Assembly: GCA_023205875.1 (NCBI GenBank)
Contig: CP060754.1
Span: 1,426,001-1,490,000, forward strand
DNA from: Chloropicon primus
Lineage: Eukaryota; Chlorophyta; Chloropicophyceae; Chloropicales; Chloropicaceae
Reading direction: 5' to 3'
DNA: 64,000 bases
Shown in pieces: positions 36,375-47,136 of this stretch. Each line of letters opens with the position of its first letter. Position 1 is the stretch's first letter. Below the pieces are notes generated by a model. That model was not told the DNA's origin and made no database searches. It saw only the letters and a list, made by a program, of their open reading frames with translations. The position numbers and the translations under genes were made by a program.

Positions 36375-36704
36375 CCCCACACCCCCCGCAAACTCACCTC
36401 TCACCCTTGGCCACCATCCGCTTCCCCGTCTTCCCCTTTTTCAGGTTATCGGTCGTTCACAAAGTGTACACAAACTTTACATCCATCTTCACCCTCTTCA
36501 AAATCAGCGGTCGAGAGAGACTCTTCACTATTTCTGCTCAAGACATTTTTGTATCAGTATCTTTTCATTCGTTGGTTGACGTTTGTGATGTGGACGTTCG
36601 TTTTATCTGGGTATGGCGTGTTTTGGATAAAATGGCGAGGGGCGGAGGAGATTCACTTCAGTGGACGGAGGAGCGCTTCACTGACGGAAGGAAGGCTTGT
36701 CACA

Positions 36705-37358
36705 ATGGAGACGGCGTTGATGAGGGGAAGCAGCTTGAGCGTGAGGTGCGTGAGGAGGTATGCGAGGAGTGGTCGGTCGTCTGTGAGGGCTCAGGCTCAA
36801 GCGACCAGCAGCAACAAGGCGGCGAGGGATGGGGTCGTGGAGAGGGTACGATCCAAGGTGGTGTTGGCCTCGAAGACGGTTGGCGTCCAGCTGATGCTTG
36901 CGCTTCCCGCGTTGGCCGAGGAGGCGGAGAAGGAGCCAGGAAAGTTGTTTGATTTTGACTTGACGCTGCCCATCATGGCGGCCCAGTTTTTGGTTCTCAT
37001 GGTGTTCCTGGACAAGACGTGGTTCTCTCCCGTCGGCAAGGTGTTGGACGACCGTGACGAGAACTTGAGGAACATCCTGAGCGGCGTGCAGGACAACTCC
37101 GGGGATGTGCAGAAGATGGAGGACGAGGCGGCCAAGGTGGTGAGCGACGCGAGGACGGCTGCGGCCAACCTCATCGCGAGCGAGAAGAAGGCCGCGCAGG
37201 ACGCAGGGGACGAGAAGCTCGCTTCCTTGAAGAAGAAGCTCGACGCCCAGTACGAGGCCGCCAGCGCGGCCCTCGTCAAGGAGGAGGAGGGGGCCCGCAA
37301 GGCCCTCGAGCCAGAGATCGAGAAGCTGGCCAAGCAGATTGTAGAAAAGGTCGCCTGA
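36705..37358 (+). CDS. ATPG: Chloroplast ATP synthase subunit b' (AtpG, subunit II), 217 aa
   Basis: Peripheral-stalk subunit of the thylakoid F-type ATP synthase. The ATG at 36705 begins a basic Ser/Arg-rich transit peptide (METALMRGSSLSVRCVRRYA). A second, thylakoid-transfer-like hydrophobic segment follows, ending VQLMLALPALA before EEAEKE. The mature part has the conserved membrane anchor LFDFDLTLPIMAAQFLVLMV, FLDKTWFSPVGKVLDDRDE, then a long charged coiled coil to the end. This bipartite leader is typical of nuclear-encoded subunit II in green algae and plants. In red-lineage plastids atpG stays in the plastid genome, so this supports a green-lineage host. Single exon. Confidence 0.95.
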   Translation: METALMRGSSLSVRCVRRYARSGRSSVRAQAQATSSNKAARDGVVERVRSKVVLASKTVGVQLMLALPALAEEAEKEPGKLFDFDLTLPIMAAQFLVLMVFLDKTWFSPVGKVLDDRDENLRNILSGVQDNSGDVQKMEDEAAKVVSDARTAAANLIASEKKAAQDAGDEKLASLKKKLDAQYEAASAALVKEEEGARKALEPEIEKLAKQIVEKVA

Positions 37359-37476
37359 AGAGAGAGGTGTGGTGGGAAAGTGAGAAAGTAAGAAAAACAA
37401 ACACACAACAAACAAACATTTTTTTTTCAGAAAATAGAAAAAAGATATATATGCAAAGCTCCGTGCGTCTACGCCG

Positions 37477-39798
37477 CTACAGCTCGTAGCACCGGAGGGC
37501 CTCCAACGCGGCCCTCCCGACCCCCGCCTTGTCGCTCGCGTTCTGCCTGGACTCGATGTCGCAGCTGAAGACGGTGGCGAGGTCCTGCAGGACGTCGTGG
37601 TCGGAGAGCCTGGAGAACACCTGTTCCCTCTCCGCGTCTCCCAGGGTCTCGAAATAGGCCATGCTCTTGTCCTTCCAGGCCAGAGAAAGGTCAGAGTCCC
37701 GGCCCAGGGCCTCCCCCAGGGCCATCGTGACGCCCATCGTGATCTCCGAGCAGAACTCGCTGCGCCCGTCGCCGTCCAGCACGTCGACGATCTCCTCCAC
37801 GATGGCGCCTACCTTCCCCCACTGCTGGAGGGCCTCCTCCCGCGACTCGCCGTCGCCTCGAGCGGAGAGCATTCTCGAGAGAGGGAGGAGGTCCTCCAGC
37901 AGACCGGGGTGGGAGTCGCTCCCCAGGTACTCCTCCTTCAGCCGCACCGACTCCCCGTACATCGCTTTGGCTTGCGTGAGCGCGCTCTGCGAGTCCCTCT
38001 TCAGCGCGAGCGTCCCGGCCACGTTCCTAAGCGCCCAAGTCTTCTCGGGAATCGGGCTGGACCCGTCGCTTCGGCTCGCAAGCTTTCGCATTGCGGTGAA
38101 CTTCTTCCTCTTGGCTTCCAGCTGCATTTCCTTGTCCGCCCGGGCCAGGACCTGGGCAAAGTCCTCCTGGCCCGGGCCAAAAACGGAGCACAAGCCCTGG
38201 AACTCGGCCCTGCCTCCCTCCGTCTCGAGGCTCAGCACGGTCCTCAGGATGTCCCTCGCGGCGTCCTTGAGGAAGTCTACGGCTTCCCTGTCCCCTTCCG
38301 CCGACGCGACTCCGAAGAGCTGCCGGAAGAGAGGAAAGAAGGAGAGCCTCTTGAAGGAGAGCCCGGCTTGCGAGGCCATCCGCTCCACGCCCGAGTCGAG
38401 GGAGAGCATGAACTCGAGCGACATCTGGAGGAAGCTGCTTTTGGTCCTAGGTCCCGAGACCAGGTGCCTCGAGCACTTTTGGTACCTTTCGCCCAAGTCA
38501 GAGAAATCGGCATAGCCGGGCTCGACCAGGAGGGAGAAATCGCCAAGGTCGCCGCTGGCACTGGAGCGGACCGCCTGGAACAGCCTCGCGCGCTGCACGT
38601 CAAAGGTCACGCCGAATTCCAAGGCAGAGACTTCCTCCGAGCCAAGTTGGCCCAAGACCGAGTCGTACAACTCGGGTGCTTGATCCCCCAGGAGCTCGCC
38701 CGCGACTCTGCTCGCGAACTGGACGCAAGTCTCTTCCTCGGCCGCCGTGAACGTGAACGACTGGCCTATCCTCGGCAATGCCACCGTGACCTCGAGCCCG
38801 TCGTCGCCAGCCATCGCGATCTCCACAGTCATGTCAAGGGGGGACTTTGGAATGGAGGCGTGCCTCGCCGAGTCCAGATCTTCCTTCACCTCCTTCAGCC
38901 GGTCTCGTGCTTCCCGGATCTCTTCTTCCCGCCGCAGTTTCGCCTCCTCCCTCTCCCGTCTCTCCTTCTCGAGGACCTCTTTCCGGCGCTGGGCGGCCTC
39001 CCGGGCCTTGGCCTGGTCCTGAACGTCCTGGAAAGCGAACTTGGTTGGACTCCCTTCCGGGGCGGAAGGGCTCGCCTCCCCCCCAGCCTCCGACGCCCCC
39101 TCCCCAGCCTCCTCCTGATCCCTCTTCAGGGCCGATTCCTTCTCCAGCTCCTTGAGTCTCTTGGCCAGTATCTCCTCCATCTCTTCCTTGGTGAAGGTTA
39201 GCTCCCCCTTTTCCCTCTCCCTCTTGGCTTTGGCCTTCCTCGCCCGCCTCTGAGCTGCAAATTGGGCCGCATCCCTCTGCCCTGCTGGCTTCGTCGCCGC
39301 GCTCACGGCCTTTCCCGTCGACAGTGCGGACCCGGCATGGCCCGATGTGGCCCTCGCCCCCCGCCTCGAGACCGAAGCCGACGCGAACTCCCCGCTGAGT
39401 TCGTACGCCGAGCCCCTCCTCCTGCTTCCCAGTCTGCCCAACCGAATCACGTAGAGCACAGCCAAAGCAAGCGAGAGACTCTTCACTTCCACTTCCGTCT
39501 GCCAAAGCCTCGGGGCGTTAGGGTCCACCACAACCGACGCGCTCACCGGTGCGAGGGCCTCTTCACCTCCCTCTCCTTGTTGATCAACCCCACGGCAACG
39601 AGTCCTGTGGTGGTGGTGATGATGTTGATGATGATGACGTTGATGATGAAGATGGAGCAAAGGTGCGGCCCTGGGAGTCCGCGTCCTGCGCGAGAGCGAG
39701 GGCGAGGGGGACCCCCGCAGCGGTCTCGGTCCCGGCCTCGTGCCGCGGTCCTCCACCCGGGAGCACGAGGGGGAAGACCCTCCGCCTCGGTGTGCCAT
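37477..39798 (-). CDS. Uncharacterised 773-aa protein with one membrane segment and a long charged coiled coil
   Basis: Starts at the ATG at 39798. Residues 1–90 are Arg/Ser/His-rich with a His-run and could be an organelle-targeting or disordered leader. One hydrophobic stretch (VKSLSLALAVLYVIRLG, ~106–122) is followed by a Lys/Arg/Glu-rich region with strong coiled-coil character (~185–315, including repeated RREEEIREARDRLKEVKED-type heptads). The C-terminal ~450 residues are helical, with a TPR-like stretch (ALRNVAGTLALKRDSQSALTQAKAMYGESV). I do not recognise the family. It faces ATPG tail-to-tail (stop-to-stop gap ~118 bp). Confidence 0.75.
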   Translation of the reverse strand: MAHRGGGSSPSCSRVEDRGTRPGPRPLRGSPSPSLSRRTRTPRAAPLLHLHHQRHHHQHHHHHHRTRCRGVDQQGEGGEEALAPVSASVVVDPNAPRLWQTEVEVKSLSLALAVLYVIRLGRLGSRRRGSAYELSGEFASASVSRRGARATSGHAGSALSTGKAVSAATKPAGQRDAAQFAAQRRARKAKAKREREKGELTFTKEEMEEILAKRLKELEKESALKRDQEEAGEGASEAGGEASPSAPEGSPTKFAFQDVQDQAKAREAAQRRKEVLEKERREREEAKLRREEEIREARDRLKEVKEDLDSARHASIPKSPLDMTVEIAMAGDDGLEVTVALPRIGQSFTFTAAEEETCVQFASRVAGELLGDQAPELYDSVLGQLGSEEVSALEFGVTFDVQRARLFQAVRSSASGDLGDFSLLVEPGYADFSDLGERYQKCSRHLVSGPRTKSSFLQMSLEFMLSLDSGVERMASQAGLSFKRLSFFPLFRQLFGVASAEGDREAVDFLKDAARDILRTVLSLETEGGRAEFQGLCSVFGPGQEDFAQVLARADKEMQLEAKRKKFTAMRKLASRSDGSSPIPEKTWALRNVAGTLALKRDSQSALTQAKAMYGESVRLKEEYLGSDSHPGLLEDLLPLSRMLSARGDGESREEALQQWGKVGAIVEEIVDVLDGDGRSEFCSEITMGVTMALGEALGRDSDLSLAWKDKSMAYFETLGDAEREQVFSRLSDHDVLQDLATVFSCDIESRQNASDKAGVGRAALEALRCYEL

Positions 39799-39937
39799 TG
39801 CGGCTGCTTTCCTTTCTGGCTGGTGCTGATCTGGATGGTGAGGAGGTGGAGGAAGGGAGGGGAGTTCTGTCTCTTGGTCCTTGGAGCAGAAGGAAAAAAT
39901 TATTACATTGGATTGAAATCTACACTAGTTCACAAAC

Positions 39938-41458
39938 TTATTTGTACTCCATCAACATGTTGTTCTCGGGGGCGAGACCAACGCAGGCACGGAAGATGTT
40001 TTCGAGCATCGCCCTTTGCTTGGACAAGGCGTTCACGATTGGGGTCCCCTTGGGAACCAGGGGGGCCTTGGTCAAGTACGAGAGCAAGACCGCGATGGGG
40101 TGGAACCCGTGGAAGTCCTCCTCGTCCTCCGTCCTGAACTGGATTCTGGTGATGAGCTCGGTCAGCAGGCAGAGGTCCAGGATGATGGGGGCCGCGAGGA
40201 GGGAGTCCTCGCAAGTGTTGTGCATCACGATGGTGTTCTTGCCCCCCATGAAAATCTCAGAGGTGTACTCGTCCATCGCCCTCTTGCTGTCGGCCACGTA
40301 AGGAAGGTACTTGATGACCACGATGTGGTCCGGGTGCTCCCCGTCCTTGTAAAGGATGCTGTTGGACTGCACCATGTCGTCCACCACGTTGCTCTTGGAG
40401 ATCTCCTTGGACCTGAACGTCTGCGGGGCCGAGAGGTTGTACCCGTCGTTGTTCCCCAAGTGGTTGTAGCTGACGATGGAGACCGGCTTGATTCCGGCGC
40501 CCACCAGGAAGTCCACGAGGACGGACTTCATCTTCGTCTGCCCGCTCTTGAAGTCGTCCCCTCCGATGAAGCTCTTCTTGCTGACGGCGTACTCGATGAC
40601 GCCGGGCACGAAGGTGTTCTGGGGGGAGCCGTTGACGAAGGGAACGTTGTCCGTGATGCAGGCCCACGCGAACAGGGTGGAGGGCGAAATCTCGGCCTCC
40701 CCCTTGGCGATGGACCTCTCCAGGTTCTCCTTGGTGTCGTTCAGGCCGACCACGACCTCGCTGTACCTCTCTGTGTTGGCCGTCCACAGGACGACCACGG
40801 AGTCCAGGCCATTGTCCGCCTTGAACTTGGCGATGTCTCTTCGGATCTGCTCGACCTGCTCGGACTTGGTGCCCTTGATGCAGTTGTCCGCCCGCTCCGC
40901 CTGGTTCGCCGCGATGAAGCTCGGGTCGTAGATCGAGGGCAGGGGGACCATGTCCTTCATGTGGTCGAACAGCTGCATCTGAAGGTCGTAGTCCAGAACC
41001 CTCGACCTCTCCATGGACTCCGCGAGGTTCATTCCCGAGATGTCCCACCCCCCGATCGCCACGTCGTTCGGGTTCACCATCGGCAAGATGTTCTTGAACG
41101 GGACGTGGACCTCCTCCCCGTTGAAGTTTCCTATTCTGCAGGTGGCGGCCTGCGTCACGCTCCCCCAGTAGTTCGCGTGCTGCACCCCGTCCTTGGTCTT
41201 CCACGAAAGACCCTCCCTGTTCGCAATGATGCCAGCCGTTACGGTCGAACCGTTATTCCCACCCCAACCCACCAACATGATCCCTAACTTGGGAACAACC
41301 TTACTCGTGCGAAACACGTAGTTGATCTCCTTGGGCTTCACCTTCCAGGTCCCCTCATGTTGCTCCACCTCCGTCGTCTCGTACTTGTACTTGGCTTCGA
41401 TGAAGTCCTTCGAGTACTTGACGTTCGGGCTCTCCACCTCGAACTCTTTCACCAACAT
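39938..41458 (-). CDS. INO1: Inositol-3-phosphate synthase (506 aa)
   Basis: NAD-dependent enzyme converting glucose-6-phosphate to 1L-myo-inositol-1-phosphate, the committed step of inositol synthesis. It has the NAD-binding loop [29 protein letters not shown], the core segments [13 protein letters not shown] (here [13 protein letters not shown]) and [34 protein letters not shown], and the C-terminal [12 protein letters not shown] and NNMLMEYK. Full length for the family (~510 aa) and clearly eukaryotic/plant type. Starts at the ATG at 41458. Single exon. Confidence 0.98.
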   Translation of the reverse strand: MLVKEFEVESPNVKYSKDFIEAKYKYETTEVEQHEGTWKVKPKEINYVFRTSKVVPKLGIMLVGWGGNNGSTVTAGIIANREGLSWKTKDGVQHANYWGSVTQAATCRIGNFNGEEVHVPFKNILPMVNPNDVAIGGWDISGMNLAESMERSRVLDYDLQMQLFDHMKDMVPLPSIYDPSFIAANQAERADNCIKGTKSEQVEQIRRDIAKFKADNGLDSVVVLWTANTERYSEVVVGLNDTKENLERSIAKGEAEISPSTLFAWACITDNVPFVNGSPQNTFVPGVIEYAVSKKSFIGGDDFKSGQTKMKSVLVDFLVGAGIKPVSIVSYNHLGNNDGYNLSAPQTFRSKEISKSNVVDDMVQSNSILYKDGEHPDHIVVIKYLPYVADSKRAMDEYTSEIFMGGKNTIVMHNTCEDSLLAAPIILDLCLLTELITRIQFRTEDEEDFHGFHPIAVLLSYLTKAPLVPKGTPIVNALSKQRAMLENIFRACVGLAPENNMLMEYK

Positions 41459-42302
41459 CCTCTCCTCCCTTCAACACAACACAACACCGATTCACCACAA
41501 AGGTCCCCTCTTCGTTGCCGCGCGCGCCAACCCCCCGCCGCTTCTCTCTCCTCCATCAATTCTCTCCTACCAAGGGAAATCTACACAGACGAAGAAAAAA
41601 AAAGGGGAGAAAAAAACATGTTCACCCAAACAAGTGAATTATCCTCGAACGACGAAAAAAACGAAAAACAAGGTTCCACCCAAACAAGTGAATTATCCTC
41701 GAGAAAATGTTCTCCATGTGGCGTTAATTTTCCATGGTAGCTTTTTGGTTTTTTTTGGCGCCGAAATTCGAGAGGCTTTTGAGGCGAGAGCGTCGATCGA
41801 GGTCTTTGGCGACGGGGACCGGCGGTGTGGAGAGGGAGAGAGAGGCGACGAGGGAGGGCGTTGGGGGTGTGTAGATTGACACTGACGGAATCTTCGTGTC
41901 TTCTTCTTTCGAAAGAGCCCTCGCTCGAAGTGAGCGGCGCTCTGAGGAGGAACTTACGAACATCGAAGTAGAGGTCTTGGCATCACCGGTGTCCCTGGTG
42001 TGTGCGTGCGCAAAGTAGACGGGAGAAGAGGTGGAGTACGGAGCCGGCGACGAGGATTCTCTCCTGAGGATTCTCTCCTCTTTGGTGTCTGGAAGACTCA
42101 GGGGATTGGAACCTGAACCGAACAAGCACGGCAAACAAACTCTTAGGGTCTGTTCTTCAACAACAACAACAACAACAACAACAACAACGTCGTCGTGACG
42201 TAGAAGACTCCTGGAAGACTCCTGGAAGAAGACTCACGTCACCTCGGATCGGATCGGATCGGATCGGAACGGGTCGATTGTGTGATTCACCAACGTGTCA
42301 TC
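41459..42302. promoter_or_regulatory. Divergent region between INO1 and the CEP135/Bld10 gene
   Basis: 844 bp. A short direct repeat, ACCCAAACAAGTGAATTATC (20 bases), occurs at ~41625 and ~41679. A CTTTCGAAAGAG box is at ~41907–41918. A (CAA)n repeat runs 42158–42188 and a (GGATC)n repeat 42246–42267, just before the start codon. No gene is supported. Confidence 0.45.
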
Positions 42303-45300
42303 ATGGCGACTACGACTACTACTCCTTCTCCTTCTTCTTCCCCTTCGCGGTTCAACACCGTGAAGCGGAAGCTGGAGACGATGAAGTACCCAGAGCCCCT
42401 GGACAAGCTGAGCGTGCCCCTGGCGGAGCACCTCGTGGATGACCTCGTGCACACGACGGAGAGCTACCGGAACCTAAAGCTGCAGCACAACAAGACCGTG
42501 CAGGAGTTTGGGAGCGCGGCGGACAAGCTTGATGCACTGACCAAGGAGCACGAGAGGGTTGTGCTGGAGAACAACATGCTGCACCTGGAGACGATAAAGG
42601 CGTCGGAGAGCAAGGACGACGCGGAGAGGAGGGTGTACCAGAAGCTGAAGAGCCAGGAGGAGAAGATCGCGGAGTTCACCTTCTGGAAGGACCAGAACGT
42701 GGAGAAGTTCCAGAAGCTCGAGAGGGAGAACGCCCTGCTGAGGAAGCAGCTGGCGGACATTCGCCCGGGGTTCGTCGGGGCCGGCCTCAGCAAGAAGCTC
42801 AGGGACTCCGAGGGCCTCGGCGCCGAGTCGTCGTCGTCGACGCCCAAGGACGAGGTGATCGCCGACCTCCAGCAGGAGCTGGAGGCGGCCAAGAGCGCCA
42901 ACAGGGAGCTCGGGCTCCAGGTCCAGGATTACAGAACGAGGGTGGAGAACAGGGACCTGGAGATCAAGAGACTGAGCTCGGGGCCCGTCAAGAAGGCCGC
43001 GAGCCTGGACCAGATCATCTCCGAGGAGAGGGAGGAGGAGACGCAGGCGAAGATCAAGGGGCTGACGAGGCAGACCGAGTACCTGACGGAGAAGCTCAGC
43101 AGCTACGAGGACCTGCACGCCGCGTACAGGTCCCTGGAGGAGGAGAAGTACCAGCTGGTAACCAAGATCGAGGACGTGCTGGGCGAGAACAAGGACCTTG
43201 CCGCCAAGCTGCTCGTGGCCGAGAACAGGACCAAGGCCGACGTGGAGAGCGACGAGATCGCCGCGCTGAAACTCACCCTGTCCAAGTACGAGGAGGACCT
43301 GATCGACTTGTCGAGCAACCTGAATAACGAGAAGCAGGTGAGCAAGTCCGCGCAGGCCAAGCTGGAGATCCTGAAGGAGTCCCAGAAGAGGATGGAGGGC
43401 GGCTTCCAGGAAAAGGCGGCCGCTTACGAGAGCGCCAAGTGGAGGATCAACCAGCTCGAGCTGGAGAACAAGGACCTCCTCGAGAAGACTGAGAAGGTCT
43501 CGAACGAGAACGAGGGGCTGAAGGGCAAGCTCAAGGACCTTCCGGTCAAGGACGCGACGATCGAGCACTTGGAGAAGGCCAACAGGGATCTGACGGAGAA
43601 GCTAACAGAGTCTCAGAGCGACGTGAGGAGGCACCTGGAGAGCCTAAAGGCCACGAACGAGGTCCTGTCGAAGAGAAGCGAGGAATCCAACACCTTTGTG
43701 AGCCTGAAGATCGAGCTGGAGTCCAAGGTCACCGAGCTCGAGAAGCGGAACCAGCTCCTCGCGGAGGAGAGCAGCAAGAAGGAGGAGGAACTGAGGGCTC
43801 ACAAGGAGAAGAGCAGGCTGAGATCTTCGGACAATGCCCGCATGGAGGTTGTCCTGAAGAACTTGCAGTCTGAGCTTGACAGCACGAAGACGATGAACTC
43901 CATCCTCAACGACAAGGTCTCCCTTCTGTCCGATGAGAAGAAGAGTCAGGAGCCCCTCATCAAGAAGCTGAGGATCGAATATAACGAGCTGCAGGAGTCC
44001 ACGACGGCCAAGATCTCCCAGATGCACGTCCAGACCATGGACCTGACCAAGCAGAACATGGACCTGACAGAGAAGCTTGCAAGTGCGGAGAAGTCCGTGG
44101 AAGTCTTGACCAAGGAAAACAACGAGCTGTCCATGGAGTTCTCGCACAAAAAGTCTGAGAAGAGCGACGTGGAGAAAGAGAACTCTGCGCTCACGAGCCA
44201 ATTGAGGATTCTCACCGTTCAAAAGGACAGGGCAGAGCAGTCGCTTTCGAGCTTGAGCAACGATCTTCAGATGAGGGACGTTGAGCTGAAAGCTTTGCAG
44301 CAGGAGGTAAATCACTTCAAGGACCAGTCCGCTGAGATGAGAAAGGTGCTGCAAATCAAGAGCTCGGACCTTGCCAAGACAGAGGAAGAGAAGACGGCTC
44401 TGCAAGAGAAGCTGGTGCTGACGAAGGAACTTGTTGAGAAGCAGAAGCAGGACTTAAGCGATGCTCAGACCCGGGTTGTGTCGACCTTCTCGCAGGAAGA
44501 GGAGATCAAGACCCAGGTTGCGTTGGAACAGGCAAACGCTGTCAAGTACAAAAGCCTTTACGACAAAACCAGATCAGAGTTGAACATGCTTAAGGACCAG
44601 ATCTCAAACGTTTCAAACATGGAAGAGTCATTCCAGCAAGAATTGTACTATGCAAAGACTCAGGCTGATGACCGGCTCTTTGAGATAAACCAGCTCAAGG
44701 GCCTGATCAGCCAGCTTGATCTGACACAGAACAAGCTGGTCGGCAAGCTCAAGGAGGTCATGGCAGACCTCGAGGAATCAAAGAGGAGGGAGAAAGAAAT
44801 GGAGAAGCTTTGCAAAGTGCGGGAAGAAGGAGAAAAGGAAAGAGAAGGGGACGTGGGCAGATTGCAGGAAAGCTTGAGAAAGATGGACAGCGAGAAGGAC
44901 AAGCTGATGGAGGACCTGGACAAGAAATCAGAGTCTATCCAGACGCTGGAACAGACTGTTGAAACCCAGTCCATGGAGCTGCACTCGGCCAAATTAGAGC
45001 TGAACACGAGTACAATCAAGATCAGGGAGCTTGAACAGAGGTTCAAGGAGTTCAAGGGAGAGTATGATTCCATCTTGAACCAGTGCAAGAAGCTCCACGC
45101 GGGCAACTCAGAGCTGCAGGAGAGGGAAAGGCAGGCAGTGACTGAGATTGGAGCGCTTAGCGAGGACATGACGGCGATGGCGAGAGAGCAGCAGGTCGTA
45201 AACGCCGAGTTGGTCAAGGCTGTGAGTGAGAGAGACAACTTGCGAGATGAGGTTCAGCTCTTGCACAAGAAGTCGCTTGACCAAGAAAGGATGTTGGAAA

Positions 45301-46154
45301 TGAAGATCGCTGCCATCAGGGAGTACACGGTGGCGTACAAGGAGCTTGGCGCTGATAATGAATCAGTCCTCGCGAGGCTTGCGGACCTAGAAAGGGAGAT
45401 TGCAGAGAAGAATGCGATGATTGTCCAGAGAGAGGATGAGATCAGTACGATGGAAAGGGTGGTGGAAGAGCTCGAGGTTCAGAACAGGCAAGCGGTGAGC
45501 GACGCTGTCAGCTACGAGGCCGCGACCAGCGAGTTGACATCGGCCCTCAGCACGGCAGAGAATCGCATGGAGCGGGACATGAGGGAGAGGATGGCAGCTC
45601 AAGAAAAGGTCAAGATGAGCAAGCTGAATTCGATGCAGCTCGAGGCGGCGAGAAACGCGATGCAGAATGAAATATTTATTCTTCGCGAACAGCTTTCTTC
45701 ACATGCGACCAAAGAGAGGAATGTCATGGATGAAAACCAGATGCTTCGAGAACAGCTTTCTGCCCAAGCAGGCAAGGAGAAGAACCTGGAGGGGCTGATC
45801 TTGGAACTGAGGTCAACAGGGTACAAGGAGGACGGCGCACTGCCTGCATATGAGGAAGAGATCTCTTCGCTTCGGGCTGACAATGAGCGCCTCCTCCAGC
45901 TGTTGAGCAACTTGGAGGAGAAGAGGGTGGAAGCTACCAGTCCCAGCAGCGAAGACGACGAGAAGCCAGCAGCTGCAAAGACCCCAAAGACTCCGAGAAC
46001 GAAACTGAACGAGCAGCTTGCTGCTCTGCGCTCTGAGAACAAGAGACTGAGAAGCAACCTTCAAGCAACCCAGGAGACGGTAGGAAGGATGTCGACGGAG
46101 ATCAACAGAGTGCGCGACGACTACGAAGCGGTGACTAGGGAACTAAATCTGTGA
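42303..46154 (+). CDS. CEP135/Bld10-like centriole coiled-coil protein (1,283 aa)
   Basis: Starts at the ATG at 42303. The N-terminal ~130 residues match the conserved head of CEP135/TSGA10/Bld10p: VKRKLETMKYPEPLDKL, then VPLAEHLVDDLVHTTESYRN, and a downstream helix with EHERVVLENNMLHLETIK and YQKLKSQEEKI. The human protein has LPLVEKLFSDLVHTTES at the same place. The rest is almost uninterrupted heptad-repeat coiled coil with a short disordered Thr/Pro/Ser patch (~1,215–1,235) and a final coil. In Chlamydomonas Bld10p builds the cartwheel spoke tips of the basal body. Family assignment rests on the head only, since the coil has little specific signal. Confidence 0.82.
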   Translation: MATTTTTPSPSSSPSRFNTVKRKLETMKYPEPLDKLSVPLAEHLVDDLVHTTESYRNLKLQHNKTVQEFGSAADKLDALTKEHERVVLENNMLHLETIKASESKDDAERRVYQKLKSQEEKIAEFTFWKDQNVEKFQKLERENALLRKQLADIRPGFVGAGLSKKLRDSEGLGAESSSSTPKDEVIADLQQELEAAKSANRELGLQVQDYRTRVENRDLEIKRLSSGPVKKAASLDQIISEEREEETQAKIKGLTRQTEYLTEKLSSYEDLHAAYRSLEEEKYQLVTKIEDVLGENKDLAAKLLVAENRTKADVESDEIAALKLTLSKYEEDLIDLSSNLNNEKQVSKSAQAKLEILKESQKRMEGGFQEKAAAYESAKWRINQLELENKDLLEKTEKVSNENEGLKGKLKDLPVKDATIEHLEKANRDLTEKLTESQSDVRRHLESLKATNEVLSKRSEESNTFVSLKIELESKVTELEKRNQLLAEESSKKEEELRAHKEKSRLRSSDNARMEVVLKNLQSELDSTKTMNSILNDKVSLLSDEKKSQEPLIKKLRIEYNELQESTTAKISQMHVQTMDLTKQNMDLTEKLASAEKSVEVLTKENNELSMEFSHKKSEKSDVEKENSALTSQLRILTVQKDRAEQSLSSLSNDLQMRDVELKALQQEVNHFKDQSAEMRKVLQIKSSDLAKTEEEKTALQEKLVLTKELVEKQKQDLSDAQTRVVSTFSQEEEIKTQVALEQANAVKYKSLYDKTRSELNMLKDQISNVSNMEESFQQELYYAKTQADDRLFEINQLKGLISQLDLTQNKLVGKLKEVMADLEESKRREKEMEKLCKVREEGEKEREGDVGRLQESLRKMDSEKDKLMEDLDKKSESIQTLEQTVETQSMELHSAKLELNTSTIKIRELEQRFKEFKGEYDSILNQCKKLHAGNSELQERERQAVTEIGALSEDMTAMAREQQVVNAELVKAVSERDNLRDEVQLLHKKSLDQERMLEMKIAAIREYTVAYKELGADNESVLARLADLEREIAEKNAMIVQREDEISTMERVVEELEVQNRQAVSDAVSYEAATSELTSALSTAENRMERDMRERMAAQEKVKMSKLNSMQLEAARNAMQNEIFILREQLSSHATKERNVMDENQMLREQLSAQAGKEKNLEGLILELRSTGYKEDGALPAYEEEISSLRADNERLLQLLSNLEEKRVEATSPSSEDDEKPAAAKTPKTPRTKLNEQLAALRSENKRLRSNLQATQETVGRMSTEINRVRDDYEAVTRELNL

Positions 46155-46233
46155 GCAGGCTTGCTCTTTAATTATATATCTTTGTTTCCAAAAACATTTC
46201 CTATGCCCTTGTGACACTTGGCTTTATTTATTG

Positions 46234-47136
46234 TTAACTTTGGGGCGCGGTCAAAAGCTCGCACTGGACTTCAGCATCCTTTGTTTCTGCCTCGACGTGG
46301 CCGCACATAGGGCACTGGTTTTCGGAGACCTTGTGTGGCCTTGCTCCATTCGACCCGGTAGCCCTTGGGGAATTCTCGGCGTGGGGAGTGGGAGTGTCCA
46401 AGAGCCAACCAGCCCACTTTGGTGTCTGCACTTTCTCCGTCTGTTCCTCCATGTTGTTTGGGCTCGACTTTGTGATCTTGACTCTCAAAGGCTTTGCGAT
46501 GCCTCGAGCACCCCCAAGGGCGGCACCATTGAAGTCACCCCCGAAGGGCTTGTTGGGGTTTCCTTCCACTTGAAAGTACGCTTTGGTCTCCACCGCCTGT
46601 TGTGGTTCCTTATTCGCCTTCTCGCTCTCCTCGTGCACGCTCATGTCCGCAAAATTTCCTTCCACTTGGACTTGGAGCAACCCACCCACCCCAGCTGTGG
46701 ACTTCTTCCCCGCCGCCCCTCTGTATCCATACTCCCCGTTGTTGCTTCCGTCCTTGAAACCTTTCAGTGCTCTGTTGTACGCTTCCGGCCCGGACGGAGC
46801 TTGGGGCTGGTATTCAGGTACAGGCTTTCCCAAGTCCCGGTTGTTAAACGCGTTCTCCGGCACGGGAACATCTTGGCCGTTCTCACTCGTTATGGCGAAG
46901 GACCTTGGTATCCTCAGCTCGTGCCGGCCGTGAGCAAAGTTGCAGTTGCTCCCCATGAGACAGTATCCACTCTGCCAATGATAACACATTTTTGTTTTGT
47001 ACAAGTATTGGACTATCGTATCATCTTGAGCGGGTCCCCCAGGTTTCTGTTTGGCGACACCACCCTTCTTCACCGACTTTCCCTGGGCAGCGTCACTGTA
47101 GTGGCTCTGCCCGTTCGCCTCGCTCCCTTCCTCCAT
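46234..47136 (-). CDS. CCCH zinc-finger protein (300 aa)
   Basis: Starts at the ATG at 47136. One CCCH finger of the C-x7-C-x5-C-x3-H class at ~50–68 (KTKMCYHWQSGYCLMGSNC, then NFAH), followed by GRHELR, as in tristetraprolin-like and other RNA-binding CCCH proteins. Only one finger is present, whereas TTP-type proteins have two. The remainder is low-complexity and hydrophilic. A possible CxxC pair (NQCPMCGH) lies near the C-terminus (~275) and may form a second metal site with downstream residues. Likely RNA-binding; targets unknown. The 3' end lies ~80 bp from the convergent CEP135/Bld10 gene. Confidence 0.85.
   Translation of the reverse strand: MEEGSEANGQSHYSDAAQGKSVKKGGVAKQKPGGPAQDDTIVQYLYKTKMCYHWQSGYCLMGSNCNFAHGRHELRIPRSFAITSENGQDVPVPENAFNNRDLGKPVPEYQPQAPSGPEAYNRALKGFKDGSNNGEYGYRGAAGKKSTAGVGGLLQVQVEGNFADMSVHEESEKANKEPQQAVETKAYFQVEGNPNKPFGGDFNGAALGGARGIAKPLRVKITKSSPNNMEEQTEKVQTPKWAGWLLDTPTPHAENSPRATGSNGARPHKVSENQCPMCGHVEAETKDAEVQCELLTAPQS

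Larger units (their letters stand above)
35992..36704. promoter_or_regulatory. Divergent region between the SIMPL gene and ATPG
   Basis: 713 bp. Two ~100-bp copies of one block lie at an offset of 181 bp (36093–36193 and 36274–36374). The similarity weakly extends on the left, so the unit may be a full 181-bp tandem duplication. No gene is supported. Confidence 0.5.
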
